From: Spongilla lacustris
Lineage: Eukaryota > Porifera > Demospongiae > Spongillida > Spongillidae
Direction: 5' to 3'
Assembly (NCBI GenBank): GCA_949361645.1
Contig: OX442425.1
Coordinates: forward strand, 4,465,442-4,529,441
Length of the DNA: 64,000 bases
Shown here: one piece after another, positions 46,130 through 62,140 of the stretch
How the letters are laid out: each line of letters begins with the position of its first letter
How positions within the stretch are numbered: position 1 is the stretch's first letter
Program-made: the position numbers and the translations under genes
The notes under the pieces: model-generated
Seen by the model: the letters and a program-made list of their open reading frames with translations, nothing else
Told to the model about the DNA's origin: nothing
Database searches by the model: none

Positions 46130-46990
46130 TCAGCTCAGACACTGGTGTCCAGCAGGGTGACCCACTAGGCCCCATGTTCTTCTGCCTTGTGTTGCACAAG
46201 CTGGTCACTGCCATCACTACTGATAATGAGTGTTCCAGTTTGCTATTCCACAGATGGTGCATTGATGATGGTGTGGTTGCAGGGCCTAAGCATGCTGTAG
46301 CAAAGGTGTTTTCTATCATCCAGGAGCTGGGTCCTCCACTTGGTCTTTTTATCAATGCTGGAAAATGTGAGTTGTTTTGGCTTGGGTGATCTCAGCTCAT
46401 TTTCACTTCTGATGAAAAAGTCCAGTGTTCCTAATTTTGATATTCTAGGAGCTCTAATTGGAGATATAATCTTTTGTGCCAAGTTTTTTTGCACACAAAC
46501 GTGCAGATGCTTCCAAGTTGCTTAAACAGTTGGGAGGATGTGAGTGTTGTTGATCCACAGGTGGCTCTGCTCCTAGGAGCTTAGGCAATGTGGCGGCTTC
46601 TGCAAGTTGGTGCACCTTGCTAAATTTACCCCCCCCCCCCTCCCCCAGCCTTAATCGGTGAGGTTTTGCATTTCTTTGATGATGATGTCCATCGCTGTTT
46701 TTCTGAATGCACCGCGATAGACCCACCCAATGTTGCTTGGCAACAAGCCCAGCCTAAGCAGAGGGGGTCTTGGGCTCCGTAGTCTTTCGGAACACAGTTC
46801 AGCTGCCTATATATCCACTTTAAGTGCTTCTGGTGTCTGCTCATCTTCTAGCAAGCACCTAGCTGAGGCCATCAAGGATTTTAAGGCATGATGCACCAAA
46901 GATCTCTGTCTGACACAGCTGCTTGGCTCTCTGTGATTCCTTCCCTAAGGCTCAATCTCCATCTTGAACCTGCTGAAAAAGCTAACACGT
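46130..46990 (+). mobile_element. Reverse transcriptase fragment, second copy, with downstream thumb and linker
   Basis: Repeats SDTGVQQGDPLGPMFF and the palm through WCIDDGVVAGPKHA (the D-D catalytic pair is visible here) and FINAGKCELF. It then runs on into less preserved sequence, a poly-C tract near 46628-46640, and finally PSLRLNLHLEPAE near 46935-46975, the segment that normally precedes the zinc knuckle. It begins abruptly inside the RT domain. Confidence 0.75.
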
Positions 46991-46996
46991 CAGTAT

Positions 46997-47024
46997 ATGG
47001 CAGTTGTCGTACACAAACACACAT

Positions 47025-47058
<34 letters not shown>

Positions 47059-47188
47059 CAAGCCAAGTGATATGCATGCAACTCAAATATATTCATTGGA
47101 GTTACATGCATGCAACGTATCACTTGGCTTGTAGTGTGTGTGGGTGTGTGTGCATGTGTGTTTGTGTACAACAACTGCCATGTATTAG
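46997..47188. repeat. Palindrome with CA/TG arms
   Basis: GGCAGTTGTCGTACACAAAC with a CA run and ACTACAAGCCAAGTGAT on the left is inverted on the right up to CAACAACTGCC. The arms are about 85 bases. It lies just upstream of segmental duplication copy A. Confidence 0.8.
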
Positions 47189-47562
47189 CTTTTCCCACTC
47201 AATGCATTGAGAATACACAAGACAAGACCCGTAAGGTGCTCATTGTGAAACAAGGAGCTCTGTGTTTGCATTGGTTTTTAAGAACCATGTAACTACATGT
47301 ATAGATCTCCAACAGGGCCCATGTTGATATTCGCTGGGGAAGAGCACTACAGCTGTGGGGCCAGTCTGTCCACAATGTTTGCCTGTAAATCTATCCGACA
47401 CTTTCTCCTATCCTACCTAACCATTCCTTTCGTCCACATCCCCTTCATATGCATGCACACCAGACACACATGCACACACACCACACACAAACACACTCAC
47501 ACCACACACAAACACACTCACACCACACACAAACACACTCACACACACCACACACAAACACA

Positions 47563-49801
<2,239 letters not shown>

Positions 49802-52261
49802 ATGGCATACCAAGGTAAGATACTGAATCGCTCTGTATGAAGTAGATTATCATTATACTGGGTTGAAACTATCAGTAACCTATAATTTGAAAGGATGAGA
49901 TCGAAGAGCCGAGGAAATTAACATTGATGCTTATCAAAAAACATAGCGTAACGCTAAATCGGGAGGTTTTAGGCAGAGATAATATAGGCCTATAACACCA
50001 GCGACAGGTTTCTCGCGGGATAGTGTATGCCTATTTAATATGCTTTTATTCAATTTGAAAGGATGAGATCGAAGAGCCGAGGTTGATCGAAACGTTGCTT
50101 ATCAAAGAGTTATTAGGAAGTTTGGGATATATCTATCCATTTTGAGGTCTGTTAGCTTTTCCAAACTGTAATTGAGACTTACAATAAATAATGGATGGTT
50201 TGCACTTGCATATCACTAACGTATCAGATTTCAATGGTGATAGAAATAAATAAACCTCTTCTCCAATCAACTTTTATTAAATCAAGGAGAAACTCTTTTA
50301 GGGGGGGGGGGGGGGGGGGGAGGGGGGGGAACAATCAAAGGGTGTGTTACACATCTTTGTTGTGTGAACATTCTCTATTAGATAATAAAATTATTATATA
50401 TACAAACCACCATGCACAACCAAACTATGTTGTGGCATGGACCTTGCCCTTGAAATGAAAAAAGGCATTGGCTTGAACTTAGCCTGCCATAAATGGAATT
50501 TAGCATGTTTCCCTAAGTGCCAGCACTTCGACCATGCATTTAGTATAGATTGAAAATGTGCATGCAATTGAGTAGTGTACATGCGGTGTATTGTCAATGT
50601 AATTAATTCATGGCAACACATTTAAACAGATGACTATATTATATTCACCACATGTTTATAGTTTTCTAATACTACATTTAAGAAGATTAAAAATACTATT
50701 TAATAATACTATATTTGTATGATATGGTACCATATGATGCATATGGTAATGTAAGTATCTGATGGAGTCATGTGCCAAACAAAAGGCACAAGGAATGCCT
50801 TTTTATGAGTGGCATAAAGCTGCAGATTAACTCTTTAACGGTGAAAATGAATGCGGTTATTTACTTAGTCTGTGCGGCGGGGTAAGTGGTATGTCTTTTG
50901 AACAGTTATAGGGCATATTGTGTTAGGACACGGTTGTGTCATCTTCGTTCCACCCCATCTCAGATATTCATAAATATCCCTCTCCTCTTATACTTACCTA
51001 CTTTGTTCTGAGAGGCAATATCTCTATGTTTATAGTTGCCTCCTCCCTGCATTGTGTATCTCTAGAGTCTTACAGACATCTCTTTTCCACCCCCTCTCTA
51101 GTGTCTATGCACATCATGAAAATCTCTCTCCTTCTGATATGTTTGTAGTTACCTCCTCCCCTGTGTACAGACATATTCGTTCCACCCCTCTCAGGTGTAT
51201 ACATGCATGCACTGAACATCTCATAACATATGTTATGCATGTGACCGTCTGCTTCATTAATGTCTGTCTGAGTGACCTTATTTTTTTCTATACAATATGA
51301 ATCCAAATAACGTTCTAACTGTTGTCTATATGCATTCCTAATTCTATGCATGTATGAATGCTGTAAACACAATAGTGTAGGTAATTAACTTGTCGCCGGT
51401 CAGCAACAACCACTGTTAAAGAGTTCATAGTATGATGGTATGAATGTAATTACAAGAGTAAAACTTTGCACATGCATGTCGCTGTGTAAAGTGTTTTGGT
51501 ACACAGTTGTGTATGTAAGTAATGGAAGGGGGATGTTTTGGAGGGGGCTCGCAAAGGCTAGTTGCCCAAGGCCCATGGCAACCACTGCTGGCACTAAACC
51601 ATTTATATCTACACATGTATGTAGGTATGTGAATTCCAGATGTATATATATATATTACTGCGTTGATAGAAAGCAAACACTGAATTAACAAGTCACTTCA
51701 TTATGGGTTTTAAATGAGGGGCTAAAAAAAGGGGGAAAAAGTTGAACAAGCCAAAAACACACATAATGCTCACTATGCTTTGGACTAGCTGTTGGTCAAA
51801 CTGAGGCTCCTCCAACATACCAGCAGCAGCCACTGCCACAGCCACAACAGTATTATGCAAGCAACGTTTACCAAGCTAGCGGTCCACAGATGCAGATTGT
51901 CAACACTGGTGATGACTATTACCAAACCATGTCCATACTGATGATGCTGACTTGCTTCTTCTGTGGAGGTTGGTTAGCTATTCCACTGACGATAATAGCT
52001 GCTTATGTTTCATCCACTGTAAGTTTTGGCTCAAACCATATAAGAGAGTGCAATATTATGTTGTCATTCTTAAATTTTTAGGCGAAGGCAGAGGAGAGGC
52101 GTGGTGACCTAGCAGCAGCCAAGCAGAAGGGAAAGTATTCACTCCTCCTGAACGTCACTGCAGTCCTCTTCATGATCATTACTTATGTGTACATACTGGT
52201 CACAGGTTTAACTGCATTCATTTATGCTCGTACACACTACTACTACTATGTACCTGGTTGA
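49802..52261 (+). CDS. CD225/dispanin-like small membrane protein, copy A
   Basis: Exons 49802-49814, 51789-52018 and 52082-52261 give 140 residues. The first exon encodes only MAYQ plus one base; phases fit (1, then 0). The N-terminal half is Pro/Gln/Tyr-rich with a PPTY motif at 12-15, a possible WW-domain ligand. The first membrane segment, about 52-78, contains a CFFC pair (60-63), a candidate for palmitoylation. A conserved cytosolic loop AEERRGDLAAAKQKGKYS follows, then the second helix and a YYYYVPG end. This order is the CD225 layout of IFITM/dispanin-type proteins. Function in this animal is unknown; relatives act in membrane traffic and fusion control. Copies B and C are close duplicates. 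No frame damage. Confidence 0.85.
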
Positions 52262-52524
52262 TGCCACTTCGTGATGTTAATGTGACTTCAACTTTGATAA
52301 ACATTTTGTGGTGCTGTTTTACTTAAATACATGGGGGGTTTTTTGTTGTTGTTTTACATGTAAAATGAATGGATTAAAATTCAAGGGACTGAGTGCTACG
52401 TTTCAAGCTATATGATATAAATTGCGCGATTGTGAAATATTTTTTGCCTGCAAACTGGCCCTGTGGGATTAGACACTAACGCATGTCTCTAGCAGTATAT
52501 CATAACTGAAATAAATATCTTCCC

Positions 52525-52740
52525 ACTTCAACTTGAGGAACCAGACAAACCCATCGGTAAGATTCTAAGAGTACATCCCTGAGTCTGTTGTGCCATGACA
52601 CTACATCTCCCCCATGCTTGCATGTTAAGGTGTGGTGGCCTAAATGGTCCAAGGTAAATGGGATGGGCAAAAAGAGTAAATGGGATTGAATGTACTAACA
52701 ACCATATGTCCAACCCCCACTTTACAACAGCCTGAAATAG
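52525..52740 (-). mobile_element. Retrotransposon zinc-knuckle region remnant
   Basis: On the minus strand it reads FQAVVKWGLDIW and decayed HxxHLNMQAWGR-like sequence corresponding to the segment between LHLEPAEFQ and the zinc knuckle in 56870-57270. The left end of a hAT5-like sequence (AGGGGCGGATACAGG) follows at about 52738. Confidence 0.5.
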
Positions 52741-53067
52741 GGGCGGATACAGGAACTTTTTTGCGGGGGGGCACCGAAAGGGGGGAGGAGATATTCGCCA
52801 CTAAATGTACTTTACCATAGATAGTGAGAAGACCATATAATATATATTTATAGCCATATAATTGATATTCGCTGGGGAAGAGCACTACAGCTGTGGGGCC
52901 AGTCTGTCCAAAATGTTTGAATGTAAATCTATCCGACACTTTCTCCTATCCTACCTAACCATTCCTTTCGTCCACATCCCTTCATATGCATGCACACCGT
53001 CTAGACACACATGCACACACACACACCACACAAACACACACACACACCACACAAACACTCACACACA

Positions 53068-53597
<530 letters not shown>

Positions 53598-55942
53598 ATG
53601 GCATACCAAGGTAAGATATTGAATCGCTCTGTATTAAGTAGATTATCATTATACTGGGTTGAAACTATCAGTAACCTGATGAGATCGAAGAGCCGAGGAA
53701 ATTACCATTGATGCTTATCAAAAAACATAGCGTAACGCTAAATCTGGAGGTTTTGGCTACATGTACGTAGGACTAGGCAGAGATAATATAGGCCTATAAC
53801 ACCAGCGACAGGTTTCTCGCGGGATAGTGTATGCCTATTTAATGCTTTTATTCAGGATGAGATCGAAGAGCCGAGGTTGATCGAAACGTTGCTTATCAAA
53901 GAGTTATTAGGAAGTTTGGGATATATCTATCCATTTTGAGGTCTGTTAGCTTTTCCAAACTGTAACTGAGACTTACAATAAATAATGGGTGGTATCAGAT
54001 TTCAATGGTGATAAATAAAATAAAAAAACCTCTTCTCCAATCCAGGAGAAACTCTTTTTGGGGGTGGAGGGGGGGGGGTGGGGGGTGGGAACAATCAAAG
54101 GGTGTGTTACACATTTTTGTTGTGTGAACATTCTCTATTAGATAATAAAATTATTATATCATGCACAATGTGGCATGGACCTTGCCCTTGAAATGAAAAA
54201 AGACATTGGCTCGAACTTAGCCTGCCATAAATGGAATTTAGCATGTTTGCCTAAGTGCCAGCACTTCGACCATGCATTTAGTATAGATTGAAAATGTGCA
54301 TGCAATTGAGTAGTGTACATGCAGTGTATTGTAAATGTAATCAATTCATGGCAACACATTTAAACAGAAGACTATATATTCACCACATGTTTATAGTTTT
54401 CTAATACTACATTTAAGAAGTCTATTTAATAATACTATGTTTTTATGATATGGTACCATATGATGCATATGGTAATGTAAGTATCTGACGGAGTCATGTG
54501 CCAAACAAAAGGCACAAAGAATGCCTTTTAATGAGTGGCATAAAGCTGCAGGTTAACTCTTTAACGGTGAAAATGAATGCGGTTATTTACTTCACCCGTG
54601 CGGCGGAATTAGTGATATGTCTTTTGAACAGTTATAGAGCATATTGTGTTAGGACACGATTGTGTCATCTTCGTTCCACCTCATCTCAGATATTCATAAA
54701 TATCTCTCTCCTCTTATACTTACCTACTTTGTTCTGAGACTATACTTATAGTTGCCTCCTCCCTGCATTGTGTAACTCTAGAGTCTTACAGACATCTCTT
54801 TTCCACCCCCTCTCTAGTGTCTATGCACATCATGAAAATCTCTCTCCTTCTGATATGTTTGTAGTTACCTCCTCCCCTGTGTACAGACATATTCGTTCCA
54901 CCACTCTTAGGTGTATACATGCATGCACTGAACATCTCATAACATTTGACCATCTGCTTCATTAATGTCTGTCTGAGTGACCTTATTTTTTTTCTATACA
55001 ATATAAATCCAAATAACGTTCTAACTGTTGTCTATATGCATTCCTAATTCTATGCATGTATGAATGCTGTAAACAATTGAGTGTAGGTAATTAATTTGTC
55101 GCCGGTCGGCAACAACCGCTGTGAAAGAGTTCATAGTATGATGGTATAAATGTAATTACAAGAGTAAAACTTTGCACATGCATGCCGCTGTGTAAAGTGT
55201 TTTGGTACACAGTGTGTATGTAAGTAATGGAAGGGGGATGTTTTGGAAGGGGCTCGCAAAGGCTAGTTGCCGAAGGCCCATGGCAACCACTGCTGGCACT
55301 AAACCATTTATATCTACACATGTATGTAGGTATGTGATCGAATTCCAGATGTATATATATTACTGCGTTGATAAAAAGCAAACACTGAATTAACAAGTCA
55401 CTTCATTATGGGTTTTAAATGAGGGGTTAAAAAAAGGGGGAAAAAGTTGAACAAGCCAATAATGCTCACTATGCTTTGGACTAGCTGTTGGTCAAACTGA
55501 GGCTCCTCCAACGTACCAGCAGCAGCCACTGCTACAGCCACAACAGTATTATGCAAGCAACGTTTACCAAGCTAGCGGTCCACAGATGCGGATTGTCAAC
55601 ACTGGTGATGACTATTACCAAACCATGTCCATACTGATGATGCTGACTTGCTTCTTCTGTGGAGGTTGGTTAGCTATTCCACTGACGATAATAGCTGCTT
55701 ATGTTTCATCCACTGTAAGTTTTGGTTCAATCCATATAAGAGGGTGCAATATTATATTGCCATTTTAGGCGAAGGCAGAGGAGAGGCGTGGTGACCTAGC
55801 AGCAGCCAAGCAGAAGGGAAAGTATTCACTCATCCTGAACGTCACTGCAGTCCTCTTTATTATCATTAGTTATGTGTACACACTGGTCGCAGTTTACACT
55901 GCAATCTTTTCTTCTCGTACATACTACTATGTACCTGGTTGA
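53598..55942 (+). CDS. CD225/dispanin-like small membrane protein, copy B
   Basis: Exons 53598-53610, 55485-55714 and 55769-55942 give 138 residues, all in phase. The N-terminal half, CFFC segment and RRGDLAAAKQKGKYS loop are almost identical to copy A. Differences concentrate in the second helix and C terminus (for example ISYVYTLVAVYTAIF against ITYVYILVTGLTAFI), including a shorter final tyrosine run. It appears intact. The start is fixed by the short first exon conserved in all three copies. The intron between exons 2 and 3 is 54 bases. Confidence 0.85.
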
Positions 55943-56269
55943 TGCCACATCATGATGTGAATGTGACTTCAAGTTTGATTGACATTTTGTGGTGCGGATT
56001 TTCTTATATACATGTATTTTAATCTTATTGTTGTTGTTTTACATGTAAAATGAATGGGTTAAAATTCAAGGGACTGAGCACTACGTTTCAAGCTAAAATG
56101 CACGATTGTGATATATTTTTGGCCTACAAACTGGCCCAGTGGGATTAGACACATGCGCAAGTATATCATAATTGAAATAATTATCTTCCAATGGGAGTAA
56201 AATATTGAGAGTTGAATGTGTATCTGTACATGTTAAAATTTTAATAATAATATGCACGAGTTTCAAATA

Positions 56270-56640
56270 CCCAATTGGATTTGTTTGCAATCAGCAGCTC
56301 TTGATTTCTCTGTGGTCTCACTGCTTAATTCAACCCTGATTCATGAAGCGGGTACCACAACTGGGTCAGCTGCCTCTTCTGCAGAACTAAGGAAGCACTC
56401 AAATAATGATGCTCAATGCAGGGATCTTGTGTAGTTGACACATATGGAGCAAGGGGCCATGAAGCTCAGACCACATTTTCACGCCTAGCCACTCGGCTGG
56501 CAATCAAGACAGCCTCAACAAAATCACAGGCTCTCTGCAATTTGTATAGCAGAATGAATATAACTCTAGTGAGGGCTAATGCCAGAGCCATACTCTCTAT
56601 AGGACTGTACCAGTATTGGACCATGTTTAGCTTTTGTTAG
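56270..56640 (+). mobile_element. Retrotransposon REL endonuclease end and C-terminal tail
   Basis: Reads AALDFSVVSLLNSTLIHEAG, then ELRKHSNNDAQCRDL, and after a frameshift VVDTYGARGHEAQ, FSRLATRLAIK, LYSRMNITLVRANARAILS. Same family as the 21447-22115 copy. Confidence 0.75.
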
Positions 56641-56869
56641 TTATATAGCGTACATAGTAGGTTGTATGTGTGGATATTACATGTACTGTGTGCAAGATAT
56701 GAAATTAATAGTCGTATGGATGCACAATGATAACTCCATGCTGTTATTGTAGATGAGTGCTATGAGTTAGGTTAGGTATATGGTTATAACTCTTCAAATT
56801 CTCGCAACACTACATAAACTGTTACTGGTGCATCCACCAGGTCATATGCCAGCAAGATTTGTACATTTT

Positions 56870-57270
56870 GTATGTGTCTTCTATAAAATTGATCCTGATC
56901 TTGACAAGAGTGCCTGTGCATTAAAGTCAGGCTAAGCCTGCCACAATTGACGGGTAGCATGACACTGAGCAATTCCTCTGGTGGCTAGGTGTGATAAAGT
57001 CTGCATGGCTTCTGCACCTCAACACCCATAAGTCTCCACTGCTATGGGGATACATGCCCAGCTGCCAAGCTCTGAGCACTTGGCATCATTAGAATTGTGA
57101 CAACACATCTCCCCCATATTTGCATGTTAAAAAGCATGGTGGCCTGCCTTCATGGGATAGGCAAAAAAACACAAGGTGGATTGTCAATAACAGCAATGCC
57201 CAACCACCACACCACTTTACAACAGCCTGAAACTCAGCAGGTTTAAGATGTAAATTGAGAAGGAAACCCC
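56870..57270 (-). mobile_element. Retrotransposon zinc-knuckle segment and tail
   Basis: Minus strand: LNLHLKPAEFQAVVKW, then CKYGGDVLSQF (after the zinc knuckle), and further on the VETYGC...LSHLA tail with frame damage and a gap where the endonuclease should be. An internally deleted copy. Confidence 0.7.
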
Positions 57271-58113
57271 CAGGTAGCTGCATGTGGTGTTCTTCTGGAT
57301 AGCAGACGTGCTTTGGCAGCATACATGTGGATTTGTTATGTGAAATAGGTTTTTTTTTTTTTTACACGTACCTTGTAATTAATTGCACAAATTAGGGCAA
57401 TACATATGAGCTGAAGTCATCTTGTGATTAACAATAACTAATTATATGGATCGAAGACTACTTTGAAAAAATGAATAGTTTTACGAACTGGCAAAAACTG
57501 GAACTAAGCTCTAGCTTGGGCAACGGAGATGACGAAGAATAAGTGTTACAAAAGGTTCAAGCCCTTTATAGCCACATCTATTAGAAAGGTACTTTCTTGT
57601 AGCTGAAAATGACCTCAGTTTTGGTTCATTCTATTTTGTTGCAAACTACCGGGGTAGTAGTCACTTGCTCTGTTTCAATTCAAGAGCTGGTCACCGATTC
57701 CGGTACACTATATTATTCAACCCTGAAAACTTGATTTGCAGATATCTTTATCAGCATACAAATGTAGTGATTTAGTTTAGCGATAAATTTCAAGAAACAC
57801 GAATGTAGTTTGCCGCCATACACTGATAGCATGCATCGGATTGATAAATCTCGTTGCACAATATTATAATGTGTTTTTAAAACAGGCCTGATTATTATTA
57901 TTATTTTATTGCTTAAACTCAGCGCATGCGCACCGCACATTATTATTTTAACATACATGTATGTAGCGCGTCGCGTCAATGCAGCGTCGCGTCCTGGCCT
58001 TCGTGTGAAAGAACGCAAATGTCCACTTCATGTACAGGAGCTATGAAAACACAAGTATAACATTTCTACTCTAGCGGTAAATTATATTGTAATACATGTA
58101 TTTCCTAATGTAG
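57271..58113. other. Region upstream of the EF-hand-like gene
   Basis: A poly-T run lies at 57350-57363. No exon was identified, although the 5' end of the gene at 58114 should lie here. Confidence 0.4.
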
Positions 58114-59273
58114 GGGATTAAAGGTTTTTCATCCAAGCAAGCTCAAGGTATAGCCGAAGTATTAAATTATTATTTTGTTCGTAACATATACTTCAATATA
58201 GCATTTCGGACTGCATTTGACCATATTGATAGTGCAAGTAATGTGAGCACTGATTTGCTCCAGACCGCGATGAAGACGATAAATATATCGTTGCCACCAC
58301 ACCGGCTGCGCGACGTATTGTATGCAGTGAAAGAAAATGGTAAGAACGCGCCATATTGCGTGTAAAAATAACTTCTGTTGTTAGCAGCAATAGTTGAAAG
58401 GGTTGTCGGATTCGAGGAATTCGTACTCCTCTCGTTATTCCTAGCTACATATTTTAAACAGTTAGGTGAGTCTACTGATTAACACTTTTGTTGGATGACC
58501 GTGACATTCTGAAAAAAAAAAAAAAAAAAAAAAAAAAACAGGAGATGCTGTAGAGTCCACCGAGGTTACGAAGTCTGCAAGTTCAACAACTGCCTTACAA
58601 ATGAAATTGTGATCATACATGCACATTTAATTCTAACATCGTGGGTTCCTTCTCATTACCGGTATCTCATGCAGGCACTGTAAGGAGAAGCCGCGAAATA
58701 TTCCACACGTTGTTAGTCACTACGCTGCAGCAGTAAGGCTGGAGGGCGCTTCTGAAGTACAAATGGCCAGAGAAGTGGCACGCCTGAAAAAGACCAGCGT
58801 GAAAAACAGCAACTCTCCTTATGCCGAGCTGCTTATACTAAATTATTTTAATGACCGCTTTTTCCCACATAAGAGAAGAATGGTTCGTGTACTAGTACGT
58901 GGAACCTATTTTTACCAGCTGATTGCATAAGTCACCTTTTGCAGCACAATGACAGCAAGCTGCCTCCGATTGAAACCAGGCGCCCCAATCGTGACTTTCA
59001 AGTGCAAAATGATGTTAGTGTGAAAAATATTCGCCCCAAAACTTGTCCAGCACGACCATTGGTGGTATAACGTCCTTTTATAAAATAAACCAAAGTTATT
59101 AATATTGTTCTTTAACGCAGATCACAGAAAATGTAGCTGAGACGAAGAGACCTCACAGTTGCATATCGAAGTTGATTGATATCAGCGCTACATCACCAAG
59201 GATAATGAAACGGAGATTGAAGTGCACTGTAAAAGACTACAAGTTTTTTCCAGCGGATTCGGTTTCGTTATAA
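58114..59273 (+). CDS. Unrecognised gene with an EF-hand-like segment (5' end missing)
   Basis: Exons 58114-58147, 58202-58339 and 58388-58465 join with phase 1 at each step and GT-AG ends. They read SSKQAQAFRTAFDHIDSASN, then LQTAMKTINISLPPHRLRDV and GFEEFVLLSLFLATYFKQL. The helix-loop-helix spacing resembles an EF-hand pair, but the calcium loops lack the usual acidic residues, so binding is doubtful. The next part is uncertain: a poly-A tract precedes an acceptor at about 58540, and an 80-codon open stretch (VSHYAAAVRLEGASEVQMAR) lies at 58678-58930. A final exon, 59121-59273, is phase 0 after a good acceptor, basic, and ends with TAA. No specific family is recognised. Confidence 0.5.
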
Positions 59274-59669
59274 AGCACATGTAGCTGCTTATCTCTTCTC
59301 TGAAAATTTTGGACACATCCAATAATACACAAAATAATGTTAATGCTGACTACTGTATATATACATGTATAGTATTAACAATAATTATACTGTATTATAC
59401 ATGCGTGTACACGTGCACGCTTCTGTTCGTTGTATCAAAGATTACATGCAATGAAATCATTAATCAGTTGTTAGATTTTAAATTCACGTACGTAAAGTGT
59501 TATTATCTATACATGTACATGTATATTTACCAATATGCAACGTCAAAGTCATTGTTTTGTTTTTTTTAAGGCCATTTCCACCTCCACCGCTAAAATAGGG
59601 GAACAAGTTGTTTAAATCAGTACAAACTTGTAATTGTTAACTTACTGAAAAAATTATCCTTAATGCAAA

Positions 59670-59763
59670 GTCTGTCGTCATTCATGACCTGTATGGTAGA
59701 CTTAACACCTGCCTTGTAAAATCAGTGGCATCGGCCATCCTTAGTAGGATCGAGCCCCTTTGA
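59670..59763 (+). mobile_element. Short retrotransposon C-terminal tail
   Basis: Reads HDLYGRLNTCLVKSVASAIL and then stops shortly after; the extreme C terminus of the REL-type family. Confidence 0.65.
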
Positions 59764-59943
59764 ACTGTTTTTGTGTTACATGCTTGCTATATTATGTATC
59801 TAATTTATTTATTTATTTTTTTCTAATTTTTTTTTTTTTCTAATTTTATTTTTTTACACAATATAATATATCTTTAATATATTATTATTAATATCTTTGT
59901 ACATGTAGTATCAATAATAATACATAAATACACCCTATTATTA

Positions 59944-60170
59944 CTACTGGTCTGGTACAAAACATCTGGAGAGGATGGCTACAGCGTTGGCTCTAACTAA
60001 GCAGAGGTTCAGCCTGCCATATAGCTCAGCTAGGACCACAGCCTTAGCCCTGTTGCAGCTGGTCGCAAGGCGAGAGGCCAGAAGTGCCAAAGACTCCATT
60101 GCTTCTGTCCCCCAAGCACCATATGCCTCAACCACCATGGGGACACAAACCCACTGAGCTCCTTGCATTT
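59944..60170 (-). mobile_element. Retrotransposon C-terminal tail
   Basis: An open stretch reading WVCVPMVVEAYGAWGTEAME and LYGRLNLCLVRANAVAILSR. It faces the plus-strand tail at 59670-59763, again tail to tail. Confidence 0.75.
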
Positions 60171-60441
60171 GGCATCGTTTTCTTCATGCTAATTATTATT
60201 AAAGTTACAAGTTTTATGTTAAAAATAATTATATAATTATTATAAAATGCAATGCTAATTATTTTAATAACCAGACTGGCAAGAGGTAGAAGCCAACTAC
60301 ATATATTCCAGTACATGTGTACACGTGATTTATATGTACAGTACGATTTAAAGATACTTCCAGACATATCATCCATGAGATAATAAACCAATACACAAGC
60401 ACATTTTAAAATGTACATGCAGTGATGCAGTATACAACAAT

Positions 60442-62140
60442 TTATCTTCGTTGAGTCTTTCCCATCTTCCTCTTTCCAGAGTACAAGTGCTTGGGTAGCA
60501 ACGTACGTATTTTTCGGTCTGCTTCACCCTGCTTTGCCTTCCTGCACAAGTTTGCGCTGGTCTAACTTCATCTTCTTCCTTGCCTTAGCCACTTGCACTG
60601 CATCTCTCAATCCTGACTTATCTCGGGGCAATCGAACAGCAGAATGTGACTTTGACCTTGATCCAACTGCTGACTGACTCCGAGCCCTCTTCCTACCAAC
60701 CAATGTTGGCTTCAAAGATCCTTGGAGAAAAAAAAACAAAAAAAAAACGTATTAGGCAAATGAATGCACACACAGATTTGTGACCCCTGCATGCATTTTT
60801 AAATGACAGAGGCTGTAGCGCCCACCCCCACAAAAATGGGAAGCAAAGCTGGATTACCCTCATCCGCAACTTCTTGTCCTTCATCCATGGCTTGTTCACT
60901 CGTACTCTTACGTTGTAGTGCACGGCCAGCTCTAACTGCCGTCCGTGGCATTGTAGGATAGTTTGTTGACTTCTTGTTCCAACCCTTCATTCGCAACAGT
61001 TTCCTCTTTGAATGTCTCGCTCCAACTTCTTCTTTCCTGTACCTGCGGTGTCCATAGCAACTGCAGCTCCAGTTTTGTTTAACTTCGCACCTGGAGGGAT
61101 AAATGGAGGTCTTTCAACTCCATCCCTTGGTGTCGGCACAGCTACATGAAGCCTGTTCAAGATGTCTGGCATCTTCTTTCCTTTCATCTTTGCCTCCACC
61201 CTCTGAGAAAGAAGCATGTCACAGGCACGGGTCTTCACCTCTATGATGCCTTCCTCTGTGACTGTACTCATGGGAAGAACCAGTGCTCCTTCACCCTCCA
61301 CCTGACGAATCAGCTCCCTCGTCTGCTCTGGAAGATCGTCAGGCCGGACAATATCTATCTTGTTAAGGGCAACGATAAGAGGCTTGTTAGTGAAAAGTGG
61401 TTTTATGCTGTTAAACAGATGGACCTGCTCACTAACAGTATGCCCACACTGCTCTGATATGTCCATCACATACAGTATGGCTGCCCTAAGGTGGGCAAGG
61501 GCAGTAATGGCCTGCATTTCTATTGTGTTCCTTTCCTCCAGGGAGTGGTCAAGGATCCCCGGGGTGTCCACCACCTGCCAGCGGAGATATTTGTAGTCCA
61601 TATGCCCAACAAAGAGCGACTTTGTTGTGAATGCGTACGGCTGGACCTCAACATCTGCCCTGGTGACCTTATTGATGAAGCTCGACTTCCCAACATTTGG
61701 GAACCCACAGATGAGAATGGTTCGCGTGTTGGGATCAATGGACGGCAGACGTGCCAAGTGCTGACGGACCTGCTCGAGGTACTGTAAGCTCTGGTTCTGA
61801 CGCCGCATTATGGTGCACATCCTCCCAAGGGCCGCCCTCTTCAACTGCTTGCAACGATAGAGGGAATCAGCAAATTTAATTAAACGAGCATAGTCCTTGG
61901 AGACATTGTCGATGAGGTTCTTGGCAGTGTTGACTTGGCCCAATGCGAGCTTGTAGTGGTCTTTGTCATACAGTACGTTCATGAGGTCAGCGTAAAAGGG
62001 ATGAATGTCGTCCAACTTGGGAAACTCTGTGATAATCAATGCCAGTTTGTCGTGGTATGTCTGCTATGTGAACTTGAATTGAACTGGCGAATACGTGATA
62101 TCGTGTATCCAGGATGAACAACTGTGGCTGTGGGAGTTTT

